Shown here piece by piece: positions 8,487 through 17,483 of a DNA stretch of 64,000 nucleotides. This DNA is from CAZMRW01 sp964568805 (GTDB taxonomy: Bacteria > Pseudomonadota > Gammaproteobacteria > Methylococcales > Methylomonadaceae), in contig CAZMRW010000011.1 in the NCBI GenBank assembly GCA_964568805.1, forward strand, positions 4,277 to 68,276, read 5' to 3'. The notes beneath the pieces are model-generated. The model searched no databases, was not told the origin of the DNA, and worked only from the letters and a program-made list of their open reading frames with translations. How positions within the stretch are numbered: the first letter of the stretch is position 1; each line of letters opens with the position of its first letter. A program made the translations under genes and the position numbers.

Positions 8487-8725
8487 AGTCCGATCTTCGT
8501 CAAAAAGAAGCATTATGGCAAGGTTGCAGGAATTCTTCTATGCCTGGTTTTGCGTTTGGAAGAAATTATCCTGGAAGCGTAGCAAAAGAATCTATACTTA
8601 AGCCGTTAGAATGGCGTCGTCATCCAGACGAATCCCTAAAGTTAAGCAAAACAGGGACTCCCGCTCCGCTGAGTGCGGCCCATCCAATCAGTAAATCGGT
8701 TAGTTTTTGAAAGAGAGAGTGAGTC

Positions 8726-9400
8726 ATGGCAATTAAGGATTGGGCCGCGGAAGACCGGCCCCGGGAAAAATTGTTGCTGCGCGGCTCGAGCGCCTTGACG
8801 GACGCCGAACTGCTGGCCATTTTTTTGCGCACCGGCACGCCGGGAAAATCGGCGGTCGATCTGGCTCGCGAGTTGTTGAACGACTTCGGTTCCCTGAAGG
8901 CTCTGCTTGATGCGGACCGGCATCGATTCTGCCAGGCTAACGGGCTTGGCGACGCTAAATATGCGCAGATGCAGGCGGTCATGGAAATGGCGCGGCGGCA
9001 TTTCAAGGAAGTGCTGCAGCGCGGCAATGCCCTGACCAGCCCCGACGCGACCCGAGCCTATCTGAGCGCGCAGCTCAGGGGCTACAGTTATGAGGTGTTC
9101 GCATGCCTGTTTCTGGACAACCAGCACCGGGTCATCGAACTGGAAGAATTGTTTAAAGGCACGATCGACGGTGCGGCGGTATATCCCAGGGAAGTCGCGA
9201 AAAAGGCGCTGAATCACAATGCGGCGGCGGTGATTTTCGCGCACAATCATCCGTCCGGCATTTCGGAGCCCAGCCAGGCGGATCGGCAGATCACCGACAA
9301 GCTCAAACAGGCTCTGGCTTTGTTCGATATCCGGGTATTGGATCATTTCATCATCGGCGATGGGCCGCCTTATTCGTTTGCCGAGCATGGATTGATTTAA
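8726..9400 (+). CDS. radC: RadC family JAB-domain protein
   Basis: A 224-residue UPF0758/RadC protein with an N-terminal helix-hairpin-helix region (about 10-95) and a C-terminal JAMM metalloprotease-like fold. The metal motif is HNHPSG...D, with His173, His175 and Asp186. The name RadC is historical; a direct role in recombination repair is disputed. Start codon ATG at 8726 follows a GAGAG-type ribosome binding site. It stands divergent to coaBC and is followed by a 231-bp non-coding stretch before the TIR-like gene. Confidence 0.93.
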   Translation: MAIKDWAAEDRPREKLLLRGSSALTDAELLAIFLRTGTPGKSAVDLARELLNDFGSLKALLDADRHRFCQANGLGDAKYAQMQAVMEMARRHFKEVLQRGNALTSPDATRAYLSAQLRGYSYEVFACLFLDNQHRVIELEELFKGTIDGAAVYPREVAKKALNHNAAAVIFAHNHPSGISEPSQADRQITDKLKQALALFDIRVLDHFIIGDGPPYSFAEHGLI

Positions 9401-9631
9401 GAGAGGCCTAGCTAGCGGGGAGCAAAAATCCTGAAAAATCACAACAGCTGTGCTCAACACTGAAGGATAAAAAGTAAAAAATTACCTTGTTTCCTATAGG
9501 TACCGCAATTAACCTAGCTATGAGATTGAAAAAACAACTATCTCAAAAGTGTTGGCGTCATTGATTAGCACCATTTTCTACTGATGTAATGATTTGAGCC
9601 AAAATTACTGTCTTGATCCATGGAGATTGCT

Positions 9632-10684
9632 ATGGCTGTCATATCTACGCGCTCTGGCAGGCACCGTCCCAACGGCCACATCATGGATAGCGAATGGGAT
9701 AAGTGTCCTTATTGTGAACAAAGAAAGCAAGAATCTGCAAATATACAAAAACTAAGTCCGAAAGCTAATAAAAAGAAGCCGCGGATTTTCGTGGGGTCTT
9801 CGACCGAAAGCCTCGATATCGCCTATACCGTGCAAGTTAACCTTGAGAAAGACGCTGAAGTCACGGTTTGGACCCAAAATATTTTTACGCCCTCAAATTA
9901 CCTTTTGGAGTCTTTGCTTCATGCACTGAAATCAGCGGCTTTCGGGATATTTATCCTGTCTCCGGACGATGTCATTCGAATGCGCGATCAGTACTTCGGA
10001 ACCGTCAGGGACAATGTCTTGTTCGAATTGGGTGTTTTCATTGGCCTCCTGGGTAAGAACAGAAGCTTCTTCATCGTTCCGGAGGATGCCAATGATCTGC
10101 ATCTACCGTCCGATCTTCTGGGTTTGTTCCCGCTTACATTCAATCCGAATAGAGAGGACGGCAATCTGAATGCCGCTCTTGGACCGGCATGCAATTGTAT
10201 TCGCTGCAGTATTCTGGATACATTGAAAAAGGACGCATCGGCTCAAAGGGACAAACATATTCCCGAGGAACTGCAAGTATCGTTCGCGGAGCGCCGGTCT
10301 TTTTTGACACCATTTCAGCAGCGCCTCCTTGCAGAGATCGAGCGAATGCCGGCAGAGTTTTCGAACCATACCCTGCGACAGATGTTTTTTTCAGACACGC
10401 CGGAACGGGAATTTTACTATCGGCTTGAACAATTGCGCTTGCTTGATTTCATAGAATGTTGCAAGCCGCCGAATGATTACGGCCAATCAGATTTGAAATA
10501 CAGGTTAACGGAGCGGTTCAAGCATCATTTACTTTCTATGGATCTGCCACGACAAAGATATTCTTCTCTGAAGATGCTGCATCAACAAGAAATAGATACA
10601 AGCAAGGTTGATGAATCAGTCCACAGTATTTCGAGAATCGACTATGCCGGGATTCAGCAAAGTTTCCATTTACTTATTAAATAG
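9632..10684 (+). CDS. TIR-like domain protein (PF10137 type), orphan
   Basis: This 350-residue protein carries a TIR-like nucleotide-binding domain of the PF10137/CAP12 type at about residues 49-195: RIFVGSSTESL (51-61), FGIFILSPDD (104-113) and NVLFELGVFIGLLG (128-141). Glu132 is at the position of the catalytic glutamate of TIR NADases. The N-terminus has HRPNGHIMDSEWDKCPYC (11-28), a possible small zinc-binding knuckle. The C-terminal 140 residues (from about 215) look like a winged-helix region (RQMFFSDTPEREFYYRLEQL). Proteins with this domain act as NAD-degrading effectors in antiphage systems, but no cyclase or CBASS/Pycsar gene is nearby. The start at 9632 follows GGAG with 6-nt spacing; an upstream ATG at 9620 overlaps that site. 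The 3' end overlaps the convergent glycosylase gene by 8 bp. Confidence 0.8.
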   Translation: MAVISTRSGRHRPNGHIMDSEWDKCPYCEQRKQESANIQKLSPKANKKKPRIFVGSSTESLDIAYTVQVNLEKDAEVTVWTQNIFTPSNYLLESLLHALKSAAFGIFILSPDDVIRMRDQYFGTVRDNVLFELGVFIGLLGKNRSFFIVPEDANDLHLPSDLLGLFPLTFNPNREDGNLNAALGPACNCIRCSILDTLKKDASAQRDKHIPEELQVSFAERRSFLTPFQQRLLAEIERMPAEFSNHTLRQMFFSDTPEREFYYRLEQLRLLDFIECCKPPNDYGQSDLKYRLTERFKHHLLSMDLPRQRYSSLKMLHQQEIDTSKVDESVHSISRIDYAGIQQSFHLLIK

Positions 10685-11306
10685 ATTTAACCTGATCGCA
10701 GATCTGCAGCCAGGCCGGATGCTTTTGCAAAAGCGCCAGGGCTGATTCCAGCAATGTGAGGCCCTGTTCGGTCCGGTGCCAGGTTGAGGCGCCGGAAGGA
10801 TGCGGCAGCGGAATCGCTTCGGTTTGATGTCCGTGGAAAGTGACCGGATGCACTCTGCCGACCACTTCATCCAGCTTTTTGATCGGCAGCAACTGGCTGA
10901 TGGCGAGTTTGCCAACCGGCAGGATCAGACCAGGTTTCAGCATCTCGATTTCGGCCTGCAGCCAAGCTGCGCAGTTGCTGATTTCATCGGGACTCGGCAC
11001 ACGGTCGCCGCCTTTCGGGTTTTTGCCTGGAAAACAGCGGCAGACGGCCGCCATATAAACTCGGTTTCTAAAAGACTCTTCATCCAGGCCGATCCGCTCG
11101 AACCATTTGAACATCGTTTTACCAGCGGTCCAGGCGAAGGGTTTGCCGAAACCGCCTTCCTTGTCGCCGGGCGCCTGGCCGATCAGCAGGATAGGCGACA
11201 GCACCGGGCTGCCGCTGACAACCGGGCCGATCATTGACGGGCAAAGGCGGCAGTTCGCAAGCGCCATGCGGTGTTCCCGCATAATCTGTTCACGCGCAGG
11301 CATCAT
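10677..11306 (-). CDS. Uracil-DNA glycosylase family protein (iron-sulfur type)
   Basis: The 209-residue protein belongs to the uracil-DNA glycosylase superfamily, nearest to the iron-sulfur families 4/5. Motif 1 is GQAPGDKEGGFGKPF (43-57) instead of the usual GEAPG...ED, and motif 2 is HPSGAS (169-174). Cys19-x2-Cys22, Cys91 and Cys112 are candidate cluster ligands. Because motif residues deviate, base specificity is uncertain. The preceding xthA gene ends directly before its ATG (TAAATG), so excision glycosylase and AP endonuclease are translated from one message, consistent with base-excision repair. The downstream end overlaps the TIR-like gene tail to tail. Confidence 0.8.
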   Translation of the reverse strand: MMPAREQIMREHRMALANCRLCPSMIGPVVSGSPVLSPILLIGQAPGDKEGGFGKPFAWTAGKTMFKWFERIGLDEESFRNRVYMAAVCRCFPGKNPKGGDRVPSPDEISNCAAWLQAEIEMLKPGLILPVGKLAISQLLPIKKLDEVVGRVHPVTFHGHQTEAIPLPHPSGASTWHRTEQGLTLLESALALLQKHPAWLQICDQVKSI

Positions 11307-12071
11307 TTACAGATCGATCTCGATGCCGACCGGACAATGGTCCGACCCGGTAATATCATTCAGAATAAAGGCTTTTTTGATCTTGCCGATCAGGGATTTG
11401 CTGGTCAATACATAATCAATCCGCCAGCCGACGTTATTGGCCCGTGCGTTGGCGCGGAAACTCCACCAGCTGTAGGTCACGGAGTCCGGATGGAAATGGC
11501 GGAAGGTATCGACCAGTCCGGCGTCGATGAAACGGCTGAAGCCGTCGATTTCAACCTGCGTATAGCCTGCCGATTTATTGTAATTCGCCTTCGGACGTGC
11601 GATGTCGATTTCCCGGTGCGCGACATTGAAATCGCCGCAGACAATCACCGGCTTTTTGCTTTGCAATAGTTGCAAATAGGCCAGAAACTCGAGGTCCCAG
11701 GTTTGCCGGTAATTGAGCCGGACCAGTTCCTCGCCCGAATTCGGCACATAGACGTCGACCAGATAAAAATGCTCGAATTCGGCGGCGATAACCCGGCCTT
11801 CCCGATCATGCTCGTCGATGCCGATATCGTTCATGATCTTGATGGGCGGCTTACGCGATAACAAGGTCACACCCGAATAACCCTTGCGTTCGGCACAGTT
11901 GGAATAAATACGGTAACTGTCGATGCCTTCCAGCGCCTTTTCGATCTGGTCGGCCTGTGCCTTGGTTTCCTGCAGCAAAATGCAGTCCGCATCGAGGTGC
12001 GTAAGTGTATCGGCAAAACCTTTGTTTTGCACGGCGCGAATGCCGTTGACATTCCAGGAAATGATTTTCAT
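11307..12071 (-). CDS. xthA: Exodeoxyribonuclease III (AP endonuclease)
   Basis: A 254-residue member of the exonuclease III/Ape1 family. Catalytic motifs are WNVNG (6-10), QETKA with Glu35, YVPNSG (108-113), GDFNV with Asp147 and Asn149, and GSDHCP (242-247). It cleaves the phosphodiester backbone 5' to abasic sites and has 3'-5' exonuclease activity. The start at 12071 gives MKIISWNVNG, the canonical beginning; a longer frame to 12293 overlaps purC and has no family match. It abuts the downstream glycosylase gene with zero spacing. Confidence 0.95.
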   Translation of the reverse strand: MKIISWNVNGIRAVQNKGFADTLTHLDADCILLQETKAQADQIEKALEGIDSYRIYSNCAERKGYSGVTLLSRKPPIKIMNDIGIDEHDREGRVIAAEFEHFYLVDVYVPNSGEELVRLNYRQTWDLEFLAYLQLLQSKKPVIVCGDFNVAHREIDIARPKANYNKSAGYTQVEIDGFSRFIDAGLVDTFRHFHPDSVTYSWWSFRANARANNVGWRIDYVLTSKSLIGKIKKAFILNDITGSDHCPVGIEIDL

Positions 12072-12112
12072 ATGTGGAGTCCGCTGGGTGGGGAAAAGTT
12101 GATTCTCCGTTC

Positions 12113-13003
12113 TTATTTCGTCAGACGGATTTCCGCTTCCAGATATTTTTTTGCGCAGTATTCGGCGACTTCGGCAGGTAAAGCCGGCGCCGGCGCGGTT
12201 TTGTTCCAGTCCAGGGTTTCCAGATAATCGCGAATATATTGCTTGTCGAAACTGGGCGGGCTGGTACCGACCTGATACTGATCGGCAGGCCAAAACCTGG
12301 ATGAATCGGGCGTTAGCGCTTCATCGATCAGGTATAAAACGCCGTCATCATCGACGCCGAATTCAAACTTGGTGTCTGCAATGATAATGCCGCGTTCCTT
12401 TGCGTAAGCGGCAGCTTCGTTATACAACTTCAAACTGGTGTCGCGAACTTTTCCGGCCAGCTCTGCCCCCATCAGTTCGACCGTTTTTTCGAAGCTGACA
12501 TTTTCATCATGTTGACCCATCTCGGCTTTGGTGGACGGCGTATAAATGGCTTCCGGCAATTGCTGTGCCTGCTTTAGTCCTTCGGGCAGTTTAATGCCGC
12601 AAATGGCGCCGGTCTTTTGATAATCCTTCCAGCCGGAGCCGATCAGATAACCACGCACGATGGCTTCAACCGGCAAGGGGTTTAATTTTTTCACGATAAT
12701 TGCCCGACCTTCAATCTGCTGGCGCTCAGCAGGGTCAGGGACGACCTGTTCCAAGGGAATCGAAGCCAAATGATTCGGTATGATGTGTTTCAATTTTGCA
12801 AACCAGAAATTCGAAACGCTGGTTAATACCCGCCCTTTGCCGGGAATCGGATCCGGCAGAATCACATCGAACGCGGACAGCCTGTCTGTAGTGACGATCA
12901 GCATGTACTTATCGTCGATATCGTAGATGTCGCGCACCTTGCCACGGGCACGCAGCGTCAACGACGACAGCGCCGATTGGTAAAGAGCATCAGGAGCGTT
13001 CAT
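12113..13003 (-). CDS. purC: Phosphoribosylaminoimidazole-succinocarboxamide synthase
   Basis: SAICAR synthetase joins aspartate to CAIR with ATP in purine synthesis. The 296-residue product has the long, eukaryote/proteobacterial PurC layout: LRARGKVRDIYDI near the N-terminus, TTDRLSAFDV, the central IVKKLNPLPVEAIVRGYL and IIADTKFEFG with DEALTPDSSRFW. The start at 13003 is supported by GAGG at about 6 nt upstream. It lies 41 bp upstream of xthA on the same strand, so it may be the first gene of a purC-xthA-glycosylase unit. It is divergent from djlA. Confidence 0.96.
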   Translation of the reverse strand: MNAPDALYQSALSSLTLRARGKVRDIYDIDDKYMLIVTTDRLSAFDVILPDPIPGKGRVLTSVSNFWFAKLKHIIPNHLASIPLEQVVPDPAERQQIEGRAIIVKKLNPLPVEAIVRGYLIGSGWKDYQKTGAICGIKLPEGLKQAQQLPEAIYTPSTKAEMGQHDENVSFEKTVELMGAELAGKVRDTSLKLYNEAAAYAKERGIIIADTKFEFGVDDDGVLYLIDEALTPDSSRFWPADQYQVGTSPPSFDKQYIRDYLETLDWNKTAPAPALPAEVAEYCAKKYLEAEIRLTK

Positions 13004-13080
13004 AATACCTCGCAAAAGAGTCAAATTGGGGTTGATGTGATAATTTTATCATTATTTTTTATACAACTGGGCCGATATCG

Positions 13081-13908
13081 ATGAGCTGGCTGGGCAAATT
13101 TATCGGGGGCGCCTTCGGATTCATGCTGGGCGGTCCGTTGGGCGCCATTTTGGGCGCATCGGTCGGACATCAGTTTGATGTCGGCATCGGAGGTTTGCAG
13201 GATGAGGTGACATTCAGTCCCGGCGACCAGCATCGCGTGCAAATGGCTTTCTTTACCGCCACCTTTTCGGTGATGGGTCATATCGCCAAAGCCGACGGAC
13301 GCGTTTCACCAGAAGAAATATCGCTTGCCAACCGGGTCATGGAGCAAATGGCGATTTCCGGTGAAATGCGCAAAACGGCCATTAATCTCTTCCAGCAGGG
13401 AAAAAATGCCGATTTTCCGCTGGACGATGTGTTGGCGCAATTCTATAAGGAATGTCACCGGCGTACCGATTTGATCCGCATGTTTCTGGAAATTCAGATG
13501 CAGGAAGCGTTTGCCGACGGCGTCCTGGACAACAATGAAGAACGATTACTGTTGCATATTTGCAGCCGCCTGAGAATCTCCAGGTTTGACTACGAACGGA
13601 TTAAAATTCAGTTGCAGGCTCAGTACCGGTTTTATGGGCAGGGACAGCGCCATTACCGGCCGCAACCGCGGTCACAACAGTCCAGTCTTGAAGATGCCTA
13701 CGGCGTTTTAGGGTTAACCCCTGCCGCAAGCGAGGCCGAAGTCAAAAAAGCCTATCGGCGATTGATGAGCCAGAATCATCCGGACAAGCTGGTCGCCAAA
13801 GGCTTACCGGAGGAAATGATGAAACTGGCCAAGGAAAAGACCCAAAAAATCAGCAAGGCCTACGAAACCATCCAAAAGTCGGCCGGAAAAAACAAGACAC
13901 GGGGTTAA
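13081..13908 (+). CDS. djlA: Co-chaperone DjlA (TerB plus J domain)
   Basis: The 275-residue inner-membrane J-protein stimulates DnaK. It has a glycine-rich N-terminal membrane segment (about 4-30), a TerB-like helical domain (about 55-175) with HIAKADGRVSPEE, and a C-terminal J domain (204-270) carrying the HPD motif (232-234). The architecture is complete. It is divergent from purC and convergent with bamD, whose gene ends 46 bp away. Confidence 0.93.
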   Translation: MSWLGKFIGGAFGFMLGGPLGAILGASVGHQFDVGIGGLQDEVTFSPGDQHRVQMAFFTATFSVMGHIAKADGRVSPEEISLANRVMEQMAISGEMRKTAINLFQQGKNADFPLDDVLAQFYKECHRRTDLIRMFLEIQMQEAFADGVLDNNEERLLLHICSRLRISRFDYERIKIQLQAQYRFYGQGQRHYRPQPRSQQSSLEDAYGVLGLTPAASEAEVKKAYRRLMSQNHPDKLVAKGLPEEMMKLAKEKTQKISKAYETIQKSAGKNKTRG

Positions 13909-13954
13909 GGGAGTCAGAATCAGGAAGTGATGGGCACAGGCTTTATAAGAGACT

Positions 13955-14794
13955 CTATTTTTCCAGGCCGATAAAATCCCATATCCGATGGGAGACAGTG
14001 GCGTTTTTGTATTCGGGAACCGGCGGGCCGTTCGGGAAGTTGAGTTCATAGATTCGGGCGACATCTTTAGCCTGGTCGGCCAACTCAAGCTTGCTATAAG
14101 CCTCCTGAAGGACTTCAAGGGCAAAAGGGACGGCGGGCGTGCGCTGGTATTTTTCGATCACTTCGGTGGCTCTGTTGGCCGCCGCGACATAGGCCTTACG
14201 TTTCATATAATAACGCGCAACGTGGACCTCGTGCATGGCCAGATTATTTTTTAGTGCGATCATCCGTTGTCTGGCGTCAGGAACATACTTGCTTTCCGGG
14301 AACCGGCGGATCAGTTCTTCGAAATTATTATAAGCATCGCGGGCCGTACCTGGGTCACGTTGAGAGGTATCGGTGGGCAGGAAACGGTCAATAAATCCGA
14401 AGCCCCGGTTGTAATTAACCAGTCCTTTTAAATAGTAGGCATAATCAACACTGGGATTTCGTGGATTGGTTTTGATAAAGCGGTCAGCGGTAGCAATGGC
14501 GGACTCGGCTTCCTCATTTTTAAAATAGGCATAAGCAAGGTCGAGCTGGTTTTGAGCGGACGATTCGCCATAGGGATAACGGGACTCGAGGGCTTCGTAG
14601 AGTTCCACTGCTTTTTTGTAATTGCCAGCGTCAACCGCCGTTTTGGCTTCGGTACGGAACTTTTCGGCATTCCATCCGATGTACTCATCTTCCGTGTCGG
14701 AATCTTTAAATGAAAAGTTTTTCAACGTTTCACAACCCGTCAGGGATAAGCCCAAGCAGCAGATAAATAAAAATTTTATTAAAATTAATCGCAT
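13955..14794 (-). CDS. bamD: Outer membrane assembly lipoprotein BamD
   Basis: BamD is the essential lipoprotein of the BAM complex that inserts beta-barrel proteins. The 279-residue precursor has a type II signal peptide with lipobox LTGC (Cys21) and TPR repeats that include YNKAVELYEALESRYP-like and AYAYFKNEEAESAIATADR segments. Length is slightly above E. coli BamD. It is divergent from rluD, with which it is adjacent in most gammaproteobacteria, and this context supports the call. Confidence 0.94.
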   Translation of the reverse strand: MRLILIKFLFICCLGLSLTGCETLKNFSFKDSDTEDEYIGWNAEKFRTEAKTAVDAGNYKKAVELYEALESRYPYGESSAQNQLDLAYAYFKNEEAESAIATADRFIKTNPRNPSVDYAYYLKGLVNYNRGFGFIDRFLPTDTSQRDPGTARDAYNNFEELIRRFPESKYVPDARQRMIALKNNLAMHEVHVARYYMKRKAYVAAANRATEVIEKYQRTPAVPFALEVLQEAYSKLELADQAKDVARIYELNFPNGPPVPEYKNATVSHRIWDFIGLEK

Positions 14795-14912
14795 AGTGCT
14801 AACGACACGTTGTAATATTAGAGGTTTTTCTCGCCGGATAAAAAACGGCGAATGCCATGTGCATTTAATCGGCGAGTATAACTTAACAAAGGGTTAACCA
14901 GAAGAACTTGTT

Positions 14913-15857
14913 ATGGAAAGATTGACGGCAGAAGTGCCTTTTGAAATGGCGGGCATGCGTCTGGACCAGGCGCTCGCCGAACTGTTTGCCGATTATTCGC
15001 GCACCAAGCTGCAAACCTGGCTGAAAGCGGGGCGAGTCAAGGTCAACGGATTGACGCTCAAGGCAAAAGATAAGCTCGACGGCGGCGAAGAGATAACGCT
15101 CGATGCCGAGCCGGAGGTCGTGGTGACGTCCGAAGCGGAAGACATTCCGCTGGACATCGTGTATGAAGATGAAAGCCTTTTGATTGTCAATAAGCCGGCC
15201 GGACTGGTCGTGCATCCGGCTGCCGGCAATTGGCATGGAACCTTGCTCAATGCCCTGCTGAACCATGACGGCAATCTCGAGACCTTGCCCAGAGCCGGGA
15301 TCGTGCATAGGATCGACAAAGAAACCAGCGGCATCTTGATGATCGCAAAAACCTTACAAGCGCACAACAGTCTGACTCAGCAATTGCAGGATCGTGACAT
15401 TACCCGGGAATATCTGGCGATCACGAAAGGTCGGATGACCGCCGGCGGCACAATCGATGAGCCTATCGGCCGGCATCCGACCGATCGCAAACGTTATGTG
15501 GTGAAAGAGTCGGGTAAACCCGCCGTCACCCATTACCGGGTCATGCAGCGGTTCAAGCATCATACCCTGGTGCTGGTTAAACTGGAAACAGGGCGGACGC
15601 ATCAGATCAGGGTGCATATGGCGCATATCCGGTATCCGTTGCTGGGTGATCCGGTATATGGCGGCCGCTTTCAAATGCCGCCCGACTGCCATGAAAATCT
15701 GGAACAAGAGCTCCGTCGTTTTAAACGGCAGGCATTGCATGCGGCGAAACTGGGTCTGCATCACCCCGTGACCGGTGACTATCTCGAATGGGAGCAGCCG
15801 TTGCCGGAAGATATGTCCCGTTTACTGGAAGCGCTGGCGGAAAATGAATCCAAATAA
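14913..15857 (+). CDS. rluD: 23S rRNA pseudouridine synthase RluD
   Basis: RluD converts uridines 1911, 1915 and 1917 of 23S rRNA helix 69 to pseudouridine. The 314-residue protein has an N-terminal S4 RNA-binding domain (about 16-75), DIVYEDESLLIVNKPAGLVVHP (81-102) and the catalytic aspartate in HRIDKETSG (Asp135). The 14-nt overlap with the next gene (pgeF) and divergence from bamD match the usual gene order bamD / rluD-pgeF. Confidence 0.95.
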   Translation: MERLTAEVPFEMAGMRLDQALAELFADYSRTKLQTWLKAGRVKVNGLTLKAKDKLDGGEEITLDAEPEVVVTSEAEDIPLDIVYEDESLLIVNKPAGLVVHPAAGNWHGTLLNALLNHDGNLETLPRAGIVHRIDKETSGILMIAKTLQAHNSLTQQLQDRDITREYLAITKGRMTAGGTIDEPIGRHPTDRKRYVVKESGKPAVTHYRVMQRFKHHTLVLVKLETGRTHQIRVHMAHIRYPLLGDPVYGGRFQMPPDCHENLEQELRRFKRQALHAAKLGLHHPVTGDYLEWEQPLPEDMSRLLEALAENESK

Positions 15858-16581
15858 TTCGAATCTGATCTTTCCCGATTGGCCCGCCCCTGCCAACATC
15901 ATAGGGGCTACCACCTTGCGAACCGGCGGAGTAAGCCTCGGCCCTTATGCCAGTCTCAATATTGCCATGCATGTCGGCGATGATTTGGACCGGGTAAAGC
16001 AAAACCGGCAAATCATCAAAAGCAGTCTCGACTTGCCGGCCGAGCCGGTATGGCTGGAACAGATTCATAGCGACCGGGTGATAAAAGCCGTTCCAAATAT
16101 GCCCGCGCATCAGGCTGACGCCAGTTATACGGATCAATCCGGCGTTGTTTGCGCGGTCATGACGGCAGACTGTCTGCCTTTGCTGATCTGTGCTGTCGAC
16201 GGCAGCCAGGTGGCCGCCATTCATGCCGGATGGCGGGGTTTACTGGCGGGGGTGATCGGAAATACCGCCTCGGTATTCGGTCAACGGGATTTAATGGTTT
16301 GGCTGGGGCCGGCAATCGGGCCGGACTGTTTTGAGATTGGTTCGGAAGTTCGCGACGCTTTCATGAAAAAATCGGCAGAATCCGCCAATGCGTTTAAACC
16401 CGGAAAAAGCGGCAAATGGCTGGCCGATATTTACCAACTGGCGCGCAATGAATTGTCGCATCTCGGCATCACCCGCATTTATGGCGGCAGCCTATGTACC
16501 GTTACCGACCCTGATCGTTTTTTTTCTTATCGACGGGAAACAACAACAGGGCGAATGGCCACACTTATCTGGAGAAAATAA
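15844..16581 (+). CDS. pgeF: Purine nucleoside phosphorylase/polyphenol oxidase family protein
   Basis: A 245-residue DUF152/YfiH (PgeF) protein. Candidate metal or catalytic residues are His75 in LEQIHS, Cys110 in MTADCLPLL and His127 in AIHAGWRGL. Family members act as purine nucleoside phosphorylases and as laccase-like or amide-editing enzymes in peptidoglycan synthesis. The start ATG 15844 lies inside the last codons of rluD (14-nt overlap), giving MNPNNSNLIFPDWPAP, the usual start; a longer in-frame start at 15775 lies within rluD. Translation is probably coupled to rluD. Confidence 0.92.
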   Translation: MNPNNSNLIFPDWPAPANIIGATTLRTGGVSLGPYASLNIAMHVGDDLDRVKQNRQIIKSSLDLPAEPVWLEQIHSDRVIKAVPNMPAHQADASYTDQSGVVCAVMTADCLPLLICAVDGSQVAAIHAGWRGLLAGVIGNTASVFGQRDLMVWLGPAIGPDCFEIGSEVRDAFMKKSAESANAFKPGKSGKWLADIYQLARNELSHLGITRIYGGSLCTVTDPDRFFSYRRETTTGRMATLIWRK

Positions 16582-16585
16582 CCTG

Positions 16586-17413
16586 GTGAATTTATTAATA
16601 CTCATCATCCTCTTTACGGCGGTCGGCGGCATCCTCAGCGTATTGGCCGCGGGCGTGTTTTTGTTGTTGAAGGATCAGCAAAGGGATAAAGTTTTACCGC
16701 ACGGCATCAGTTTTGCGATTGGTGCCTTACTGGCGGTGTCCTTCTGGGGCCTGATTCCCCATGCATTCGAAGAAGTCAGACCCGAGCAGTTTCAAACCTT
16801 GTCCGGTACGATTTTAGCCGGCATTTTAGGCTTTTTTGTCCTGGAAAAATTGCTTATCTGGCGGCATTGTCATTACGGCAGTTGCGAAGCGCACGGGGAC
16901 GACGTGCATACACACGAAACAGGACATGGCCACAGTCATGATCATCACCCGGTTAAATCGGCCGGGGCGTTAATCATTCTGGGTGACAGCATTCATAATT
17001 TTGTTGACGGCATCCTGATTGCCGCGGCGTTTTTGACCGATGTCAAATTGGGCATAGTCACCAGTCTCGCGGTTGCGGCTCACGAGATTCCGCAGGAAGT
17101 AGGCGATTTTGCCATATTACTGGACAGCGGCTACAGCAAGGTCAAGGCGCTTTTTTATAACATACTGTCCAGTCTGGCAACCGTTTTAGGAGGTACTCTG
17201 GCCTATTTCAGCCTGGAAGATCTGCATGACAGTCTGCCGTATTTTCTGGCGCTGGCGGCGTCCAGTTTTATTTATATTGCGGTGGCCGATTTAATCCCTT
17301 CTTTGCACAGAAAAACCGATATGAAGGCTGCGGTCGAACAGATCGTCCTGATAACGGCCGGGGTCTTGCTCATCTGTTCGTTGCATAACTTCGTCCATAG
17401 TTTTGAAGGATAG
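16586..17413 (+). CDS. ZIP-family metal transporter with histidine-rich loop
   Basis: The 275-residue integral membrane protein has about eight hydrophobic helices and the ZIP signatures HNFVDG (137-142) and HEIPQEVGD (166-174), which line the metal path. A cytoplasmic loop at 94-121 is exceptionally rich in His, Cys and Asp (for example HETGHGHSHDHH, 110-121), typical of zinc-binding ZIP loops. The start is assigned to GTG 16586, 4 nt after the pgeF stop, with GGAG at 16571-16574; a longer frame from 16388 overlaps pgeF and lacks a signal. It probably belongs to the rluD-pgeF operon. Zinc is the likely substrate, by family. Confidence 0.88.
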   Translation: MNLLILIILFTAVGGILSVLAAGVFLLLKDQQRDKVLPHGISFAIGALLAVSFWGLIPHAFEEVRPEQFQTLSGTILAGILGFFVLEKLLIWRHCHYGSCEAHGDDVHTHETGHGHSHDHHPVKSAGALIILGDSIHNFVDGILIAAAFLTDVKLGIVTSLAVAAHEIPQEVGDFAILLDSGYSKVKALFYNILSSLATVLGGTLAYFSLEDLHDSLPYFLALAASSFIYIAVADLIPSLHRKTDMKAAVEQIVLITAGVLLICSLHNFVHSFEG

Positions 17414-17483
17414 GAATAAGACACAAGGCGAAGGGTACAAGGTCCAAAAAAGCTTGATGTATGGTAATTAAACTCAAGCATTT

